Source: Bradyrhizobium sp. CB1015 (GTDB lineage Bacteria; Pseudomonadota; Alphaproteobacteria; Rhizobiales; Xanthobacteraceae). Taken from it: a stretch of DNA of 64,000 nucleotides. The DNA lies in contig NZ_CP104174.1 of assembly GCF_025200925.1 (NCBI RefSeq), positions 1,674,001 to 1,738,000 on the forward strand, in the 5' to 3' direction. This document shows positions 9,215 through 18,034 of this stretch, piece after piece. The translations under genes were made by a program, and so were the position numbers. A model generated the notes under the pieces. That model ran no database searches. It was given only the letters and a program-made list of their open reading frames with translations, and had not been told where the DNA came from. Within the stretch, counting starts at the first letter, position 1; each line of letters opens with the position of its first letter.

Positions 9215-9565
9215 GTGAGAGGCGTGCCAGATCGTGCCAATTCTTGGACTCACAGATCTCTCGTTCAGTCACTGAAGCCCGGTTTGTATATGGACCGGAA
9301 GACGCCGGCCTTTGCCTTGCGCGTCCGCAAGAGGCGAAAAGCCTGGTCGTTGTCAAACAACCGCACCAAAGTTCGGCTGGGTCACTATTCTGACTTGAAA
9401 CTTGCTGAAGCACGCCGCCGCGGCTTTGCCGCTCTCGGTACTCCCGTTGGGGAAAATGAAACGTCAATGACCTGGGTCAAAAACATGCTGCTCGATTTGA
9501 GGAAGCCGATCGATAACGCAAGCGCCAAGGAGGGCGGAGAGACATCGAGAATGATGAGGGGCTAA
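9215..9565 (+). pseudogene. N-terminal stub of a tyrosine integrase (arm-binding domain)
   Basis: Residues about 18-75 (LVQSLKPGLYMDRKTPAFALRVR, KAWSLSNNRTKVRLGHYSDLKLAEARRRGFAALG) are the DUF4102-type arm DNA-binding domain that opens integrases of integrative elements and P4-like phages. The core-binding and catalytic domains (R...HxxR...Y) are absent; the frame drifts into unrelated sequence after residue 80. It is a remnant of an integration module. No tRNA gene or attachment site was seen nearby. Confidence 0.65.
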
Positions 9566-9987
9566 GGCGCCCATGAACTCATTTTCGTGCTTTGCGTTAC
9601 GACACGGATTTGCGCCTGCAGCATGATCGTACCATACGCTACCTTGCGAGTAATCAGCGGAATTCGGTTTATGCGCGCCGCGAATCGTCGCCCCTCTTGA
9701 GGCAGTCACTCTGCAACCCTAAGGTCCGTTAGGGGTACAAAATTCCACTGCTGAACAACTGACCCTTTGAACTGGTAGAGCCAAGTAGGATTGCCATTTT
9801 TCGTGCGCGGCTTTTGTTGTCGATGCACAGCTTAGTGTCGGCGATACTCAGAATAGCAATTCCCATCGATGCTTGGGATCGGCAGGGTTGTAGACTGCAA
9901 GCGTCAGCGCTACTTCCGGAGCGATGCGATCGCCTTCCTGTGCGATGGCGAGCTTACCTGCGCTTGAGTTCAAGGTTGATGTGCGAA
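9566..9987. other. Stretch without supported gene
   Basis: No gene is supported in this 420-base stretch, which leads into the NifA-type upstream sequence at 9988. Confidence 0.4.
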
Positions 9988-10114
9988 TGTCGGCTTGCAA
10001 ACATTTTGCATCCTAATGGACATGGAGACAGAACAAAATAGGACACACTTCACAAGTATACACAGCCCCAAGCGAGGTACCGCAGCCTTTTGGAAGAAAG
10101 GCACGGTGCTTGCT
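9988..10114 (+). promoter_or_regulatory. NifA-type sigma-54 promoter: UAS plus -24/-12
   Basis: A perfect NifA upstream activator sequence, TGT-CGGCTTGCAA-ACA, occupies 9988-10003. A near-perfect RpoN element, AGGCACGGTGCTTGCT (GG-N10-GC; only the first T differs from consensus), is at 10099-10114. The 97-base separation is ideal for a NifA-looped enhancer. Transcription should start near 10125 and run rightward. No annotated-type gene follows; see the hairpin, the small ORFs and the terminator at 10869. Confidence 0.75.
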
Positions 10115-10157
10115 TGGGTGCAGTGAGCGTCACCGGTCTTGCAGGGGCTGTGATGCT

Positions 10158-10200
10158 GGGGCGGGCCTGATATGGTTCGAGACCATTTCGGGTCCGCCCC
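10158..10200 (+). other. Long near-perfect hairpin in the predicted 5' leader
   Basis: The sequence folds into a 20-bp stem with three G-U pairs and a single T-T mismatch, closed by a three-base loop (GGGGCGGGCC... paired with ...GGTCCGCCCC). It would lie about 33 nucleotides into the transcript from the NifA-type promoter. No T-run follows, so it is not a standard terminator. It could stabilise an mRNA, control access downstream, or be the core of a small RNA. Confidence 0.55.
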
Positions 10201-10593
10201 GTTACTGCTCGCGAGGCAACATGGAGCAACGTATTCGAGCGGCTTCAGCGGCGATCGCGTTCGCTCATGCGCGAAGTCCTCAGCGTGTACGAACATGAAG
10301 GCCGCAGGTACAATAGAATCAGAGTCCGCGTAACCGGGAGCATAACAAACGGTTACGACTTCGAAAGTGAATGCCACATCGCCGGTGCGCTACCGAGTAT
10401 ATATCACTTCGGTACGGAGTCGCATTGGCTACTGAGGCCCAAGTGCCCAGGAGTCTACAGCGGTCCTGATTATTGCACCTCACCTCCTTCTCCGTGAGAG
10501 TGACAGACAATGGTGTCCAGATAGTCGATTTGCGGAGGAATTCCTTCACATACAACGTCTGGTGGGTGGTCCGCGCAATGAAGGAAGCCGACG

Positions 10594-10683
10594 ATGGAGA
10601 TTGTGCTAGCAATTGGCGCTGTACTCGTTTTCACCGCAATCACGGTCGCTTGCCTGTGGGCGCTTGGAGCCTGGCGTGGCTGA
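10594..10683 (+). CDS. Predicted 29-aa single-membrane-span peptide
   Basis: ATG at 10594 is preceded by AAGGAAG at a good distance. The product is one hydrophobic helix (EIVLAIGAVLVFTAITVACL) with a short WALGAWRG tail, so it should sit in the inner membrane. The gene lies inside the unit between the NifA-type promoter (10114) and the terminator (10869), and the next small ORF starts 2 bases after its stop. I do not recognise the family. Small membrane peptides often accompany oxidase or transporter complexes, but nothing here names a partner. It could still be a chance ORF. Confidence 0.4.
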   Translation: MEIVLAIGAVLVFTAITVACLWALGAWRG

Positions 10684-10685
10684 GT

Positions 10686-10766
10686 ATGTTGGTGAATGAG
10701 CCCGATGGAGAAAGCGTTGTTACCATGCCGCTCGCTCTCGTTGAATTTCTGTGCGGTCCGGATTAG
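10686..10766 (+). CDS. Predicted 26-aa peptide coupled to the upstream membrane peptide
   Basis: The start ATG at 10686 follows the preceding TGA by two bases, suggesting translational coupling; there is no strong ribosome site of its own. The product (MLVNEPDGESVVTMPLALVE, then FLCGPD) is acidic with a short hydrophobic centre and one Cys. It is the last small ORF before the terminator at 10869. The family is unknown and a chance ORF cannot be excluded. Confidence 0.3.
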   Translation: MLVNEPDGESVVTMPLALVEFLCGPD

Positions 10767-10868
10767 CCTGACGGACCCCCAAGCGGTCGTGCTGTTGATT
10801 GTGTGCGAATGCCGCCGGAACAAACGGGTGCGGACTGCTCGAAAGCTACACGGCTACGTGGCCTAACT

Positions 10869-10897
10869 CGCGGCCCGCTCTCAGGGCCGCGCGTTTT
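10869..10897 (+). terminator. Rho-independent terminator
   Basis: An 8-bp perfect GC stem (CGCGGCCC / GGGCCGCG) with a 7-base loop is followed by CGTTTT. It faces the transcript starting from the NifA-type promoter near 10125, closing a unit of about 770 nucleotides. Confidence 0.7.
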
Positions 10898-12193
10898 GAG
10901 CGGATCACTCTGCAAGCTTAAGGTTCAGTTAATTCGGAGAGTAGGGCAGGTCAGCGGTTGGCGTGACAGCACCGAAACGCCCACGAAGGCCATGATCTCA
11001 CCGGCGCTTCCTTTGTAGAAAACAAGGCAGTCTCCATAGCTCAATACGTGCGCTAGATTGCGTCTATTCAGTGGAAGCGGCGCGCGGCTGACTTGAATAC
11101 GCCGATGGCTGTCTTCGCGATGCTTTGTGATGCGCGTGATCTGGCGAGGTGCCATCTGGCTGACTCCGGTTAACTTCTAAATTCATACAGTTCGTCAGAA
11201 AGACGCGACACTCCCAGCTTAGGTAGGCCATTTCCAAATGGACCCGAACGCGTGCGTTATTCTCGCTTGCTGATCGTCCCATGGAAGAACGGCAGGCAGC
11301 CACGATGGGCGGTCTCGCCCCAGTGATCATCGTGCGATTGCTCTCTCTTCGGTTTTCCTCGGCTGCTGATCCCACCAACTGTCCCGCTCGGTTTGGATCC
11401 ATTCGCTAAGCCGCGGATAAAGGATTATGGATTCCGCTTCCGGGTTCGCGGTTGGTTAGAGTTGCCTCCCTCAGTTCTTCGTTAGTGAAGAACTCGGCGA
11501 CAAAAAAATCGCGATCTGTTCTTTGACGGACGGTTGGGCTGCGCGACTTATTCCGCGAGACATGGATCTTCGGACGGCGGTCTCGCTCCCGCAATGAGCA
11601 GCTCTACCTTGCTCGCGAGTATCAATTGCGGGAGATTTCGGAGGTTTTGAGCCTCTCATCGGGCAAGCAAGCGAAAACGCGCGATGAAGAGTGAAACCGA
11701 AAACGCTGGTGACATTCGAACATTGTCCGGGCTCCCGATCGGCTTGAGCTTGGCGTATTCGGACCCGAGTGCTTGACTCACTTTAGGCTCGACCGTTCAA
11801 TCTCCCACGCCATCCAAGATGCCCATGCTGACTGAAGGTGAGACAGTCCGTTCCGAGCAGCTGCCTAGCATCGCGACGTAGGATGCAAGCGGGCCACGAA
11901 CTGATCTTCGACCAGGCTGGGCCAAACGCGGCTCCGGAATTTAAGCGTGAGGTCAGTATCGTGAACAGCCGTGGCATCAGATTGCGAGGAGCCCCAACGC
12001 CCTTCTGCATTGGGGATCGACTGCCGATCAGCCGCACAGCACCGTCAGTCTGGCGTTGACGCTCGCCACTGTGGCTCACGCCACAACGTCCTGCGCAAAG
12101 ATGGTGGGAGCACTCTGGCCGACATCGGCTGCCGGAGCGAGCGCTGCTACAGGCTCGTGGTTGCGGTTTCGCTGTCTTGCTCAAGATAACGGT
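10898..12193. other. 1.3-kb stretch without supported gene
   Basis: I examined both strands. Open frames are short, lack ribosome sites and match no motif I know. No tRNA, CRISPR or IS signature was seen. It may be decayed coding DNA. Confidence 0.4.
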
Positions 12194-12295
12194 TGTTTCA
12201 GTCGCGACAAATAGGAGCCGGCAGCCAGATGGCGCGAAAAAACCTACATGAGTCTGTCTATGAAAATGCACGAGGGCATTGGCATGCCGGTTGCT
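12194..12295 (+). promoter_or_regulatory. Second NifA-type sigma-54 promoter: UAS plus -24/-12
   Basis: A perfect upstream activator sequence TGT-TTCAGTCGCG-ACA is at 12194-12209, and an RpoN element TGGCATGCCGGTTGCT is at 12280-12295 (GG-N10-GC, TTGCT box intact). The 72-base spacing is slightly short but within the range used by NifA. Transcription would begin near 12306 and read rightward into a region with no recognised gene. Confidence 0.65.
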
Positions 12296-12661
12296 TGAAT
12301 GTGTGACAGCACCAATTTGGCCATGATATTCCTTCAGAACGCGATCCAGGTATTCAAATGAAACGTGCCCACTTCATCGATGGCAGACGTCTCCTGATGC
12401 ACTTTCCGAAACGCGTGCCAGCGTTGCGAACTCTGCTACCTTCGGATTGCCGTTTGCTTTGCCGGCCAGAATCCGACTGTCCTGCAACGGGCTCGCGACC
12501 AATGGCGGTCCTCAACAAGATGGCGCACACCGGGGTTAAGACGTTACGCTTCTGGACGATCGTTTGCGCCACCTTTAACCCCTGGCTCAAGCGCCCGTAT
12601 TGGCGAGATGCCAAGCCTGGGTTCTTGGAGCTAAGCGCCGGCCTTGCATCGGTGGTCACAC

Positions 12662-12865
12662 ATGGTAAATGAGCTGTTGCAGGACGATTGGGATGCTGAG
12701 AACATAGTCAGGCAGAAGGACGAGCTCAAGGTCAAGCTGCTTCGTGCCCAATCGGTCGTCGCCGAATGTAAAGCAGGATTGGCGGATTTGGAGCGGAGGC
12801 TTGAGGGTCGAGCGATCTCATTGCCGATCGATGAACGCCACCGCAACTCTGCGGCAAACAATTGA
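12662..12865 (+). CDS. Hypothetical 67-aa charged helical protein
   Basis: From ATG 12662 the frame encodes a highly charged helical protein (VNELLQDDWDAENIVRQKDE, then KVKLLRAQSVVAECKAGLADLERRLEG) with heptad-like leucines suggesting a short coiled coil. It lies about 360 bases downstream of the start predicted for the second NifA-type promoter and is the most protein-like frame in that transcript. No ribosome site is evident and I do not recognise a family. A second open frame (12831-13112) overlaps its end and looks weaker. Confidence 0.25.
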   Translation: MVNELLQDDWDAENIVRQKDELKVKLLRAQSVVAECKAGLADLERRLEGRAISLPIDERHRNSAANN

Positions 12866-13261
12866 ATACGTGACGCGCTACCGCGCGAACCGCGAAGCAT
12901 CGATGATCCTGTTGGCTAGAAAGCCGCCGTGGCGTTTTCCAGGCGATCATGAGACCATTAAAACTGCCGTAACCCACGTTAACGGCGAGAATACCGACCG
13001 GCTTGGGAGGCATCATTTTTACGGACCGGGGCGCGCGAACTGGCGGCCTGCCGTTATGCCGGGCGTTTTGGTGATCGCGGTGCGTTGGGCCGGCGGATGG
13101 GGCGCGGAGTAACACCACATGCGGGACGTCTCCCTGCGGTGTTGACTAGAGCCTCCTATCTGGAGGGCTGCTCACGCACATGTCTGGATTGAACGTCAAG
13201 AGCTGTCCCCCTTACTCAGGGCCAGTTCGGTCGTTTTATCCATCTTCCCGGCCGTAGCCTC
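12866..13261. other. Stretch with one weak hairpin
   Basis: An imperfect inverted repeat (AACACC...GGGA / TCCC...GGTGTT) at 13110-13143 could end the transcript from 12306, but it has no T-run. Nothing else is supported. Confidence 0.35.
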
Positions 13262-13291
13262 GTCAGCTTTTCGAAAGCTTCTCCGAATACG
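13262..13291 (+). promoter_or_regulatory. tts box (best match in the window)
   Basis: GTCAGCTTTTCGAAAGCTTC is an essentially consensus TtsI-binding element. It faces right, 63 bases before a GTG with a strong ribosome site at 13325. Confidence 0.85.
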
Positions 13292-13324
13292 GATAAACCC
13301 ATCGATCCTGGACGGGAGGCGGGC

Positions 13325-13776
13325 GTGCACTCGCACAATTTCGACTATCCAGTGCTGCCCCTCCACCATCGGTACAGCACGCCGGACTAAACGATCAGCA
13401 GCCGAAACTGGCGAAAGAAGATGCCTTTGAGCCGCAGCTGGATACAGCGCGTGTGGCAGGCCTTGCCTCGATGCCGCGGTCGCAATCCGCCGTCGAATGT
13501 CTAGCGCGCGGATCATTACATTCACGAGATGGTGAGCAGTCCAAGTACTCGTCGGAAACTCTCACCAATCTACGGCTGAGAAGTATCTTCAGATGCTTTA
13601 AGGGGGCGGATTTCCCCGGTGAGGGCGGCCAGTCGCTCCAGGCCAGTGGTGACAGTACACTAAACCAGCTCGCCAACACGGTGTTCAAGGAGAACAAGCA
13701 CGCAGGTATAGCCTTCCAGACGCTTCAAGAACAGCGCGGAGGTTCAGTAGCAGCAGTCGGGGTCAGGCGCGCGTGA
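13325..13776 (+). pseudogene. Frameshifted effector-like ORF behind a tts box
   Basis: A GTG at 13325 preceded by GGGAGGCGGGC opens a frame (VHSHNFDYPVLPLHHRYSTPD) that stops at 13388. The next frame continues without a stop as NDQQPKLAKEDAFEPQLDTARVAGLASM... to GGSVAAVGVRRA at 13776. The join suggests a single-base indel near 13385 in a former effector gene of about 150 residues. A third frame (about 13750-13889, ...SEAEARLIEIDINSKHWAPTTF) may be its further C-terminus after another shift. I do not recognise the family. The consensus tts box argues that it once encoded a secreted protein. Confidence 0.45.
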
Positions 13777-14152
13777 GTGCCGCGGCTTCGGCGGGTACTG
13801 GGCGTACACCAATTGCTCCCAGTGAGGCTGAAGCGCGGCTTATCGAAATCGATATCAACAGTAAGCACTGGGCGCCGACGACTTTCTAGATGCAAAAAGG
13901 CCGAATCCGGCGACCCGCTTGATTGGCGCGAGAAGGCCGACCATTGACGAAGCTGTCGGATTTTGAACCATCGCATGACGCTTCGTGTTTTTTGCGCATC
14001 TGCAAAGTGCTGCTGCGCAGGTGCACGGTCCGGTCTCTGCTGCGTCTTATAAATGTCATCTTGCGCGCGCCAGTGACGCGCGCGGCGGCTAGATTGAGCC
14101 AGCGGCTCGATACCGATGGGGCGTGGATGCCTGACAAAGCACGAGGAGGTCG
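13777..14152. other. Region between effector remnant and polygalacturonase gene
   Basis: It holds the possible third-frame tail of the effector remnant (to 13889) and the GAGGAGG ribosome site of the next gene. I saw no recognisable promoter. Confidence 0.4.
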
Positions 14153-15451
14153 ATGACAAAGCGTTTTCGCAACTTGGCCCTATTGTTCATACTCACCTCC
14201 ATCGTTGTCTTCCCCGCCGCGAAAGCGCAAGACCGCCGGACTATCACCGAGCCTGTTGCACCTCATACGGTGTGCGAGCGCCTCGTGCCGTCTGGTAAGC
14301 AAGATACGACCACGTTGCAAAATGCCATCGACCAATGTCCTTCCGGGGCCGCCGTGTATTTAGGGCGTGGCGAGTTCCGGTCGGGCCCACTCGAGATGAA
14401 ATCGGGTGTGACGTTATGGGTCGGACGCGGGGCGACGCTGATCGCCATCCCCGAACCTGCTGCTTACGACAAGGGCCTCGGACAATGTGGTCGTATTGCG
14501 CAAAAGGGCGGCGGTTGCCGGCCGTTCATCAGCTTTTCCAGAACCAGCGGCGGTGGCATCTACGGAGAAGGCATCATCGATGGTCAGGGCGGCGCAATAA
14601 TTGGCGGCGGCGCGGAAACCTGGTGGCAGCTAGCGCGCCGCGCTCAAGCCCAGGGCGGCAACCAGAACGCCCCGCGCTTGATCCAAATCGATCATGCGCA
14701 GGACATCACTTTCTCCGGTGTCACCTTGCGCAACGCTCCCAACTTTCATGTCGCGATGAACCGGGTCCAAGGTGCCACGTTTTGGGGCCTCATAATCGAT
14801 TCACCGGCGGATGCGCGCAACACTGATGGCATCGATCTTGGCGCGAGTCAGGATGTGACCATTACCCGCAGCTTGATCCGTACGGGTGACGACAACGTCG
14901 CAATCAAGGCCGGCGACAATGGCTCAAGCAGCCATATCTCGATCATTGATAATTATTTCGGCTGGGGGCATGGCATGTCGATCGGCAGTGAGGTGAATTC
15001 CGGGGCCAGAGACATATTGGTGCGTAATCTGACGCTGGATGGTACGACGTCCGGCCTGCGCATCAAGAGCGATGTTAGCCGAGGCGGTCTGGTCGAGAGC
15101 GTGACTTATGAGTACGTGTGCCTGAGGGGCAACCGGTGGCCGCTAGCGTTTGATACGAAATATGATCCGCGCGCACAAGGCACGAGAATTCCGGTCTATC
15201 GGCGAATCGTTCTCCGTCATGTGCATGGCGACACCGGTGTGTTGCTGATGCGCGGCGTAGACGAGGAGCATGCACTTGACCTGACACTCGAAGATGTCCG
15301 ATTTTCCGATTCCGCCACTTGGCAAGTTGAACATGCGAACGTCACCGCAAATCACTCGGACGTATCACCGCCGCTGCCAGGACAAGCTGCAAAACCGCTG
15401 CTGCGCGGCTCGGAGGTATGTTCCAGGGCGTTCCGCAACAGCAATCGGTAA
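14153..15451 (+). CDS. Secreted polygalacturonase (glycoside hydrolase family 28)
   Basis: The enzyme hydrolyses alpha-1,4-galacturonan, the backbone of pectin, by inversion. The 432-residue product begins with a signal peptide (hydrophobic LALLFILTSIVVFPAAKAQ, cleavage after AKA or AQ). GH28 catalytic signatures follow in order: NTDGID (223-228), GDDNVAIK (245-252, catalytic Asp pair), GHGMSIGSE (about 272-280) and RIKS (about 302). The start ATG has a GAGGAGG site 6 bases upstream. A pectin methylesterase follows on the same strand 250 bases later; demethylating pectin makes it a substrate for this enzyme, so the pair probably loosens plant wall or infection-thread matrix during root infection. 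The gene is intact, with no recognised operator upstream. Confidence 0.93.
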   Translation: MTKRFRNLALLFILTSIVVFPAAKAQDRRTITEPVAPHTVCERLVPSGKQDTTTLQNAIDQCPSGAAVYLGRGEFRSGPLEMKSGVTLWVGRGATLIAIPEPAAYDKGLGQCGRIAQKGGGCRPFISFSRTSGGGIYGEGIIDGQGGAIIGGGAETWWQLARRAQAQGGNQNAPRLIQIDHAQDITFSGVTLRNAPNFHVAMNRVQGATFWGLIIDSPADARNTDGIDLGASQDVTITRSLIRTGDDNVAIKAGDNGSSSHISIIDNYFGWGHGMSIGSEVNSGARDILVRNLTLDGTTSGLRIKSDVSRGGLVESVTYEYVCLRGNRWPLAFDTKYDPRAQGTRIPVYRRIVLRHVHGDTGVLLMRGVDEEHALDLTLEDVRFSDSATWQVEHANVTANHSDVSPPLPGQAAKPLLRGSEVCSRAFRNSNR

Positions 15452-15702
15452 GCACTACATCCGGCGCCGAACTCGGGTGGTGAGTTCAGCTCTGGACCAA
15501 GATTACTGGTGTTGACGAAGGTCGGCCTCATGTCCGGACTTGTTTGCAATTGTCTGACGGTTTGCAGGGCCAGGGATGCGAAGGTGACGTGGAGGTTCTG
15601 ATTTGGCGCGAAAAATGTGTTGGCCATGCGCGGCGGCTATCCCGCCGAGAGAGGCTCTGTCGACTGCGTCGAGGTGCCGCTGACTCAACGAAGTGTAGGA
15701 TC

Positions 15703-16707
15703 ATGCGTATTTTCGTTCACCCTGCTGCACTTCTGACGGGATGTTTCTGCATCTCGTCAGCATACGCTCAGCCACTGTTCGTGTCGCATGCCGTAAATGC
15801 CGACTATCACTCGGTGCAGCAAGCCATCGACGCATTGCCGGCGGAAGGCGGAGATGTTCGGATCGCGCCGGGTATCTATCGTGAGAAGGTCAAAATCTCC
15901 AAATCCGGTGTTCATCTCTCAGGCACTGGTAGCAAGCCGGAGAATACCGTCATTGTGTATGGCGATGGCGCGATCAATGTAGGAGGAACCGCCCGGTCGG
16001 CGACGCTGGATGCCACTGGCGATGACTTCCGGCTCGAGAATTTGACCATCCAGAACGACTACGCTCTCAACCCGGCCAATCCACCCTCGCAGGCGGTTGC
16101 ATTATCCCTTACCGGAGACAGGGACGTCGTTACGCGCGTCCGCCTGCTCGGCGCCCAGGACACGCTGTTTGCCGGCAAGGGTCCAAACGGCAGAATGTCA
16201 CGTCAATACTTCTCGAACTGCTACATCGAAGGGCATGTCGATTTCGTATTTGGCAACGCCAAGGCCTGGTTCCGGAAATGTGAGTTGCACGGCATCGCCA
16301 ATCAAGCGGTCGTCTTTACCGCTCAGAGCAAGGCAGTACCGGACGAGGACAGCGGCTATGTTTTTGATCATTGCACTCTAAGTGCCGACCCTTCCGCGCG
16401 CGATATCGCGCTTGGCCGCCCCTGGCGGCCGTATGCCACAGTGGTCTTTCTGTCGACAAAGATAGATGCGCAGGTCATTCCGGAGGGCTGGCGCGAATGG
16501 GATAGGGGCAAGACCAACAACTTGAGGACGAGCTATTATGCCGAATATAGATCCTTCGGGGTCGGGGCTAACCCCTCAGGCCGCGAACCTTACTCCCATC
16601 AACTGACAGATGGGGAAGCCGCGAGATGGTCGCTGACCGCGTTCTTCGGGGGTGCCACAGATTGGCTGCCTGCGGAACCATATCGATGGAAGACAAAACA
16701 ACGCTGA
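15703..16707 (+). CDS. Secreted pectin methylesterase (carbohydrate esterase family 8)
   Basis: It removes methyl esters from homogalacturonan, giving pectate and methanol. The product is 334 residues from ATG 15703; upstream frame to 15544 exists, but only this start yields a proper signal peptide (RIFVHPAALLTGCFCISSAYAQ). The right-handed beta-helix family motifs are present: QDTLFAG with Asp153, GHVDFVFGNAKAWF with Asp180 (the catalytic nucleophile position), and LGRPWRP with Arg239. The beginning (YHSVQQAIDALP) is also typical. It is paired with the upstream polygalacturonase, with which it should act sequentially. The 250-base gap contains no recognised terminator or promoter. Confidence 0.93.
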   Translation: MRIFVHPAALLTGCFCISSAYAQPLFVSHAVNADYHSVQQAIDALPAEGGDVRIAPGIYREKVKISKSGVHLSGTGSKPENTVIVYGDGAINVGGTARSATLDATGDDFRLENLTIQNDYALNPANPPSQAVALSLTGDRDVVTRVRLLGAQDTLFAGKGPNGRMSRQYFSNCYIEGHVDFVFGNAKAWFRKCELHGIANQAVVFTAQSKAVPDEDSGYVFDHCTLSADPSARDIALGRPWRPYATVVFLSTKIDAQVIPEGWREWDRGKTNNLRTSYYAEYRSFGVGANPSGREPYSHQLTDGEAARWSLTAFFGGATDWLPAEPYRWKTKQR

Positions 16708-17148
16708 CGGTGAGGGAACGACGGCGATCCTCGGATGAATGACGGAGAGAGCGGACATGATGGAGAGCGGTGTCCAGCAACCAAACTGCCGGGGGCGTGA
16801 GAGGGGCAGGGCTTCGGCTGTCACTCCACGCTTAGAGGAGCTCGTTAAGACGCTCCATCGCTTGCGGCGGGATGCGATCATCCGCTTATCCCGCCCTTAT
16901 TGGCAGCCTGTCCAACTACCCGTCGAAGATTGGCGCCAATGGGCGTAAATCGAATGTGAGGCCAACATCTCAGCTCGATTTAATCGAATGCACAAGCGAG
17001 CGCAGAAGGTCATTCTTCAGGCTCAGATGAAGGCAAAGTCGGCTTAAATTTCTCGTCAGGCGCCGGTCGTCGGCATTCAAGATAACACCGTCAATCGACT
17101 CCTTCTCATGTCAAGTGCCGCGCAACATTTCCAAACGCGCCGATGGCC
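16708..17148. other. Stretch without supported gene, interrupted by IS66
   Basis: Short frames here match nothing known. The last bases (17149-17156, TTTTTCAT) are the left copy of the IS66 target duplication. Confidence 0.5.
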
Positions 17149-17156
17149 TTTTTCAT
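17149..17156 (+). repeat. IS66 target-site duplication, left copy
   Basis: TTTTTCAT occurs here and, identically, at 19773-19780, immediately outside the two ends of the IS66 element. Eight bases is the duplication length expected for this family. Confidence 0.85.
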
Positions 17157-17243
17157 GTGCCGCTCCGACGAGGACCGTCTTGCGTGACGGGTGGTAATTC
17201 GCGAAGCGTGTGACCTTAGGTCTAGCTTTAAGGTCATCAGGCG

Positions 17244-17645
17244 ATGCGGGTCGAAGTTTTGGGCGGGCTCGAGCGGCGGCGGCGTTGGTCGCAGGACGAC
17301 AAGGCACGGATTGTCGAGGAGACGCTGGCACCGGGCGCGAAGGTAACTGAGGTTGCGCGGCGCAACGGAGTAGCGGCCAGCCTGGTGTTTACCTGGCGTC
17401 GACAAGCACGGACATCGGAACAAGTTGCACCATCTTTTACGCCGGTGCAGATCGCCGCCGTAGCGGCCTCGGCTGAAGAAACTCCGAAGCTTTTGCCTAC
17501 GGTTGATGGCCGAGTTCGCTCGGCGGCAGCCGCGCGTACTGGATTGATAGAGATCGATCTCGGCAACCGACGGTGCATCCGGGTGGATGCGCACGTCGAT
17601 CCGGAGGCGTTGGCGCGGGTCCTCGATGTGCTTGGACGCCGATGA
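17244..17645 (+). CDS. tnpA: IS66 accessory protein TnpA (HTH, IS3-like orfA type)
   Basis: This 133-residue protein is the first gene of the IS66 element. Residues 10-60 form a helix-turn-helix that binds DNA (RRRWSQDDKARIVEETLAPG, then VTEVARRNGVAASLVFTWRR). The C-terminal half is variable and ends with IEIDLGNRRCIRVDAHVDPE. Its stop overlaps the start of tnpB in ATGA, indicating translational coupling. It is needed for efficient transposition, though it is not the catalyst. Confidence 0.9.
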   Translation: MRVEVLGGLERRRRWSQDDKARIVEETLAPGAKVTEVARRNGVAASLVFTWRRQARTSEQVAPSFTPVQIAAVAASAEETPKLLPTVDGRVRSAAAARTGLIEIDLGNRRCIRVDAHVDPEALARVLDVLGRR

Positions 17646-17989
17646 TTTCTGTACCAGGGAATGTGCGAGTGTGGCTGGCTACAGGCTACACGGATATGCG
17701 CAGAGGCTTTCCATCGCTGGCCCTCCAAGTGCAGGAGGTGCTGCACAAAGAACCGCTCAGCGGTCATTTGTTTGTCTTCCGCGGTCGCCGCAGCGATCTT
17801 GTGAAGGTGATCTGGCACGATGGTCAGGGAGCCTGCTTGTTCACAAAAAAACTCGAGAGAAAAAAGTTTATCTGGCCATCGGTTGCCGGTGAAGCGGTAA
17901 CGATCTCGCTGGCGCAGTTGAGCTACCTGCTGTCCGGGATCGATTGGCGCAATCCGCAAGAAACCCAGCGTCCGACGCGGGTCGGATAA
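17642..17989 (+). CDS. tnpB: IS66 accessory protein TnpB
   Basis: The 115-residue product is the small, highly conserved second protein of IS66 elements; family landmarks are the segments GYTDMRRGFPSLALQVQE, GHLFVFRGRRSDLVKVIWHD and GACLFTKKLERKKFIWP. The ATG at 17642 overlaps the tnpA stop by four bases; a longer frame from 17573 is only the shadow of the tnpA end. Its biochemical role is not established, but it is required for transposition of IS66 elements. Confidence 0.93.
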   Translation: MISVPGNVRVWLATGYTDMRRGFPSLALQVQEVLHKEPLSGHLFVFRGRRSDLVKVIWHDGQGACLFTKKLERKKFIWPSVAGEAVTISLAQLSYLLSGIDWRNPQETQRPTRVG

Positions 17990-18034
17990 TCGTTTTGGGT
18001 TTGAATCTGATGCTCGATCTGATTCAATGGCTTC

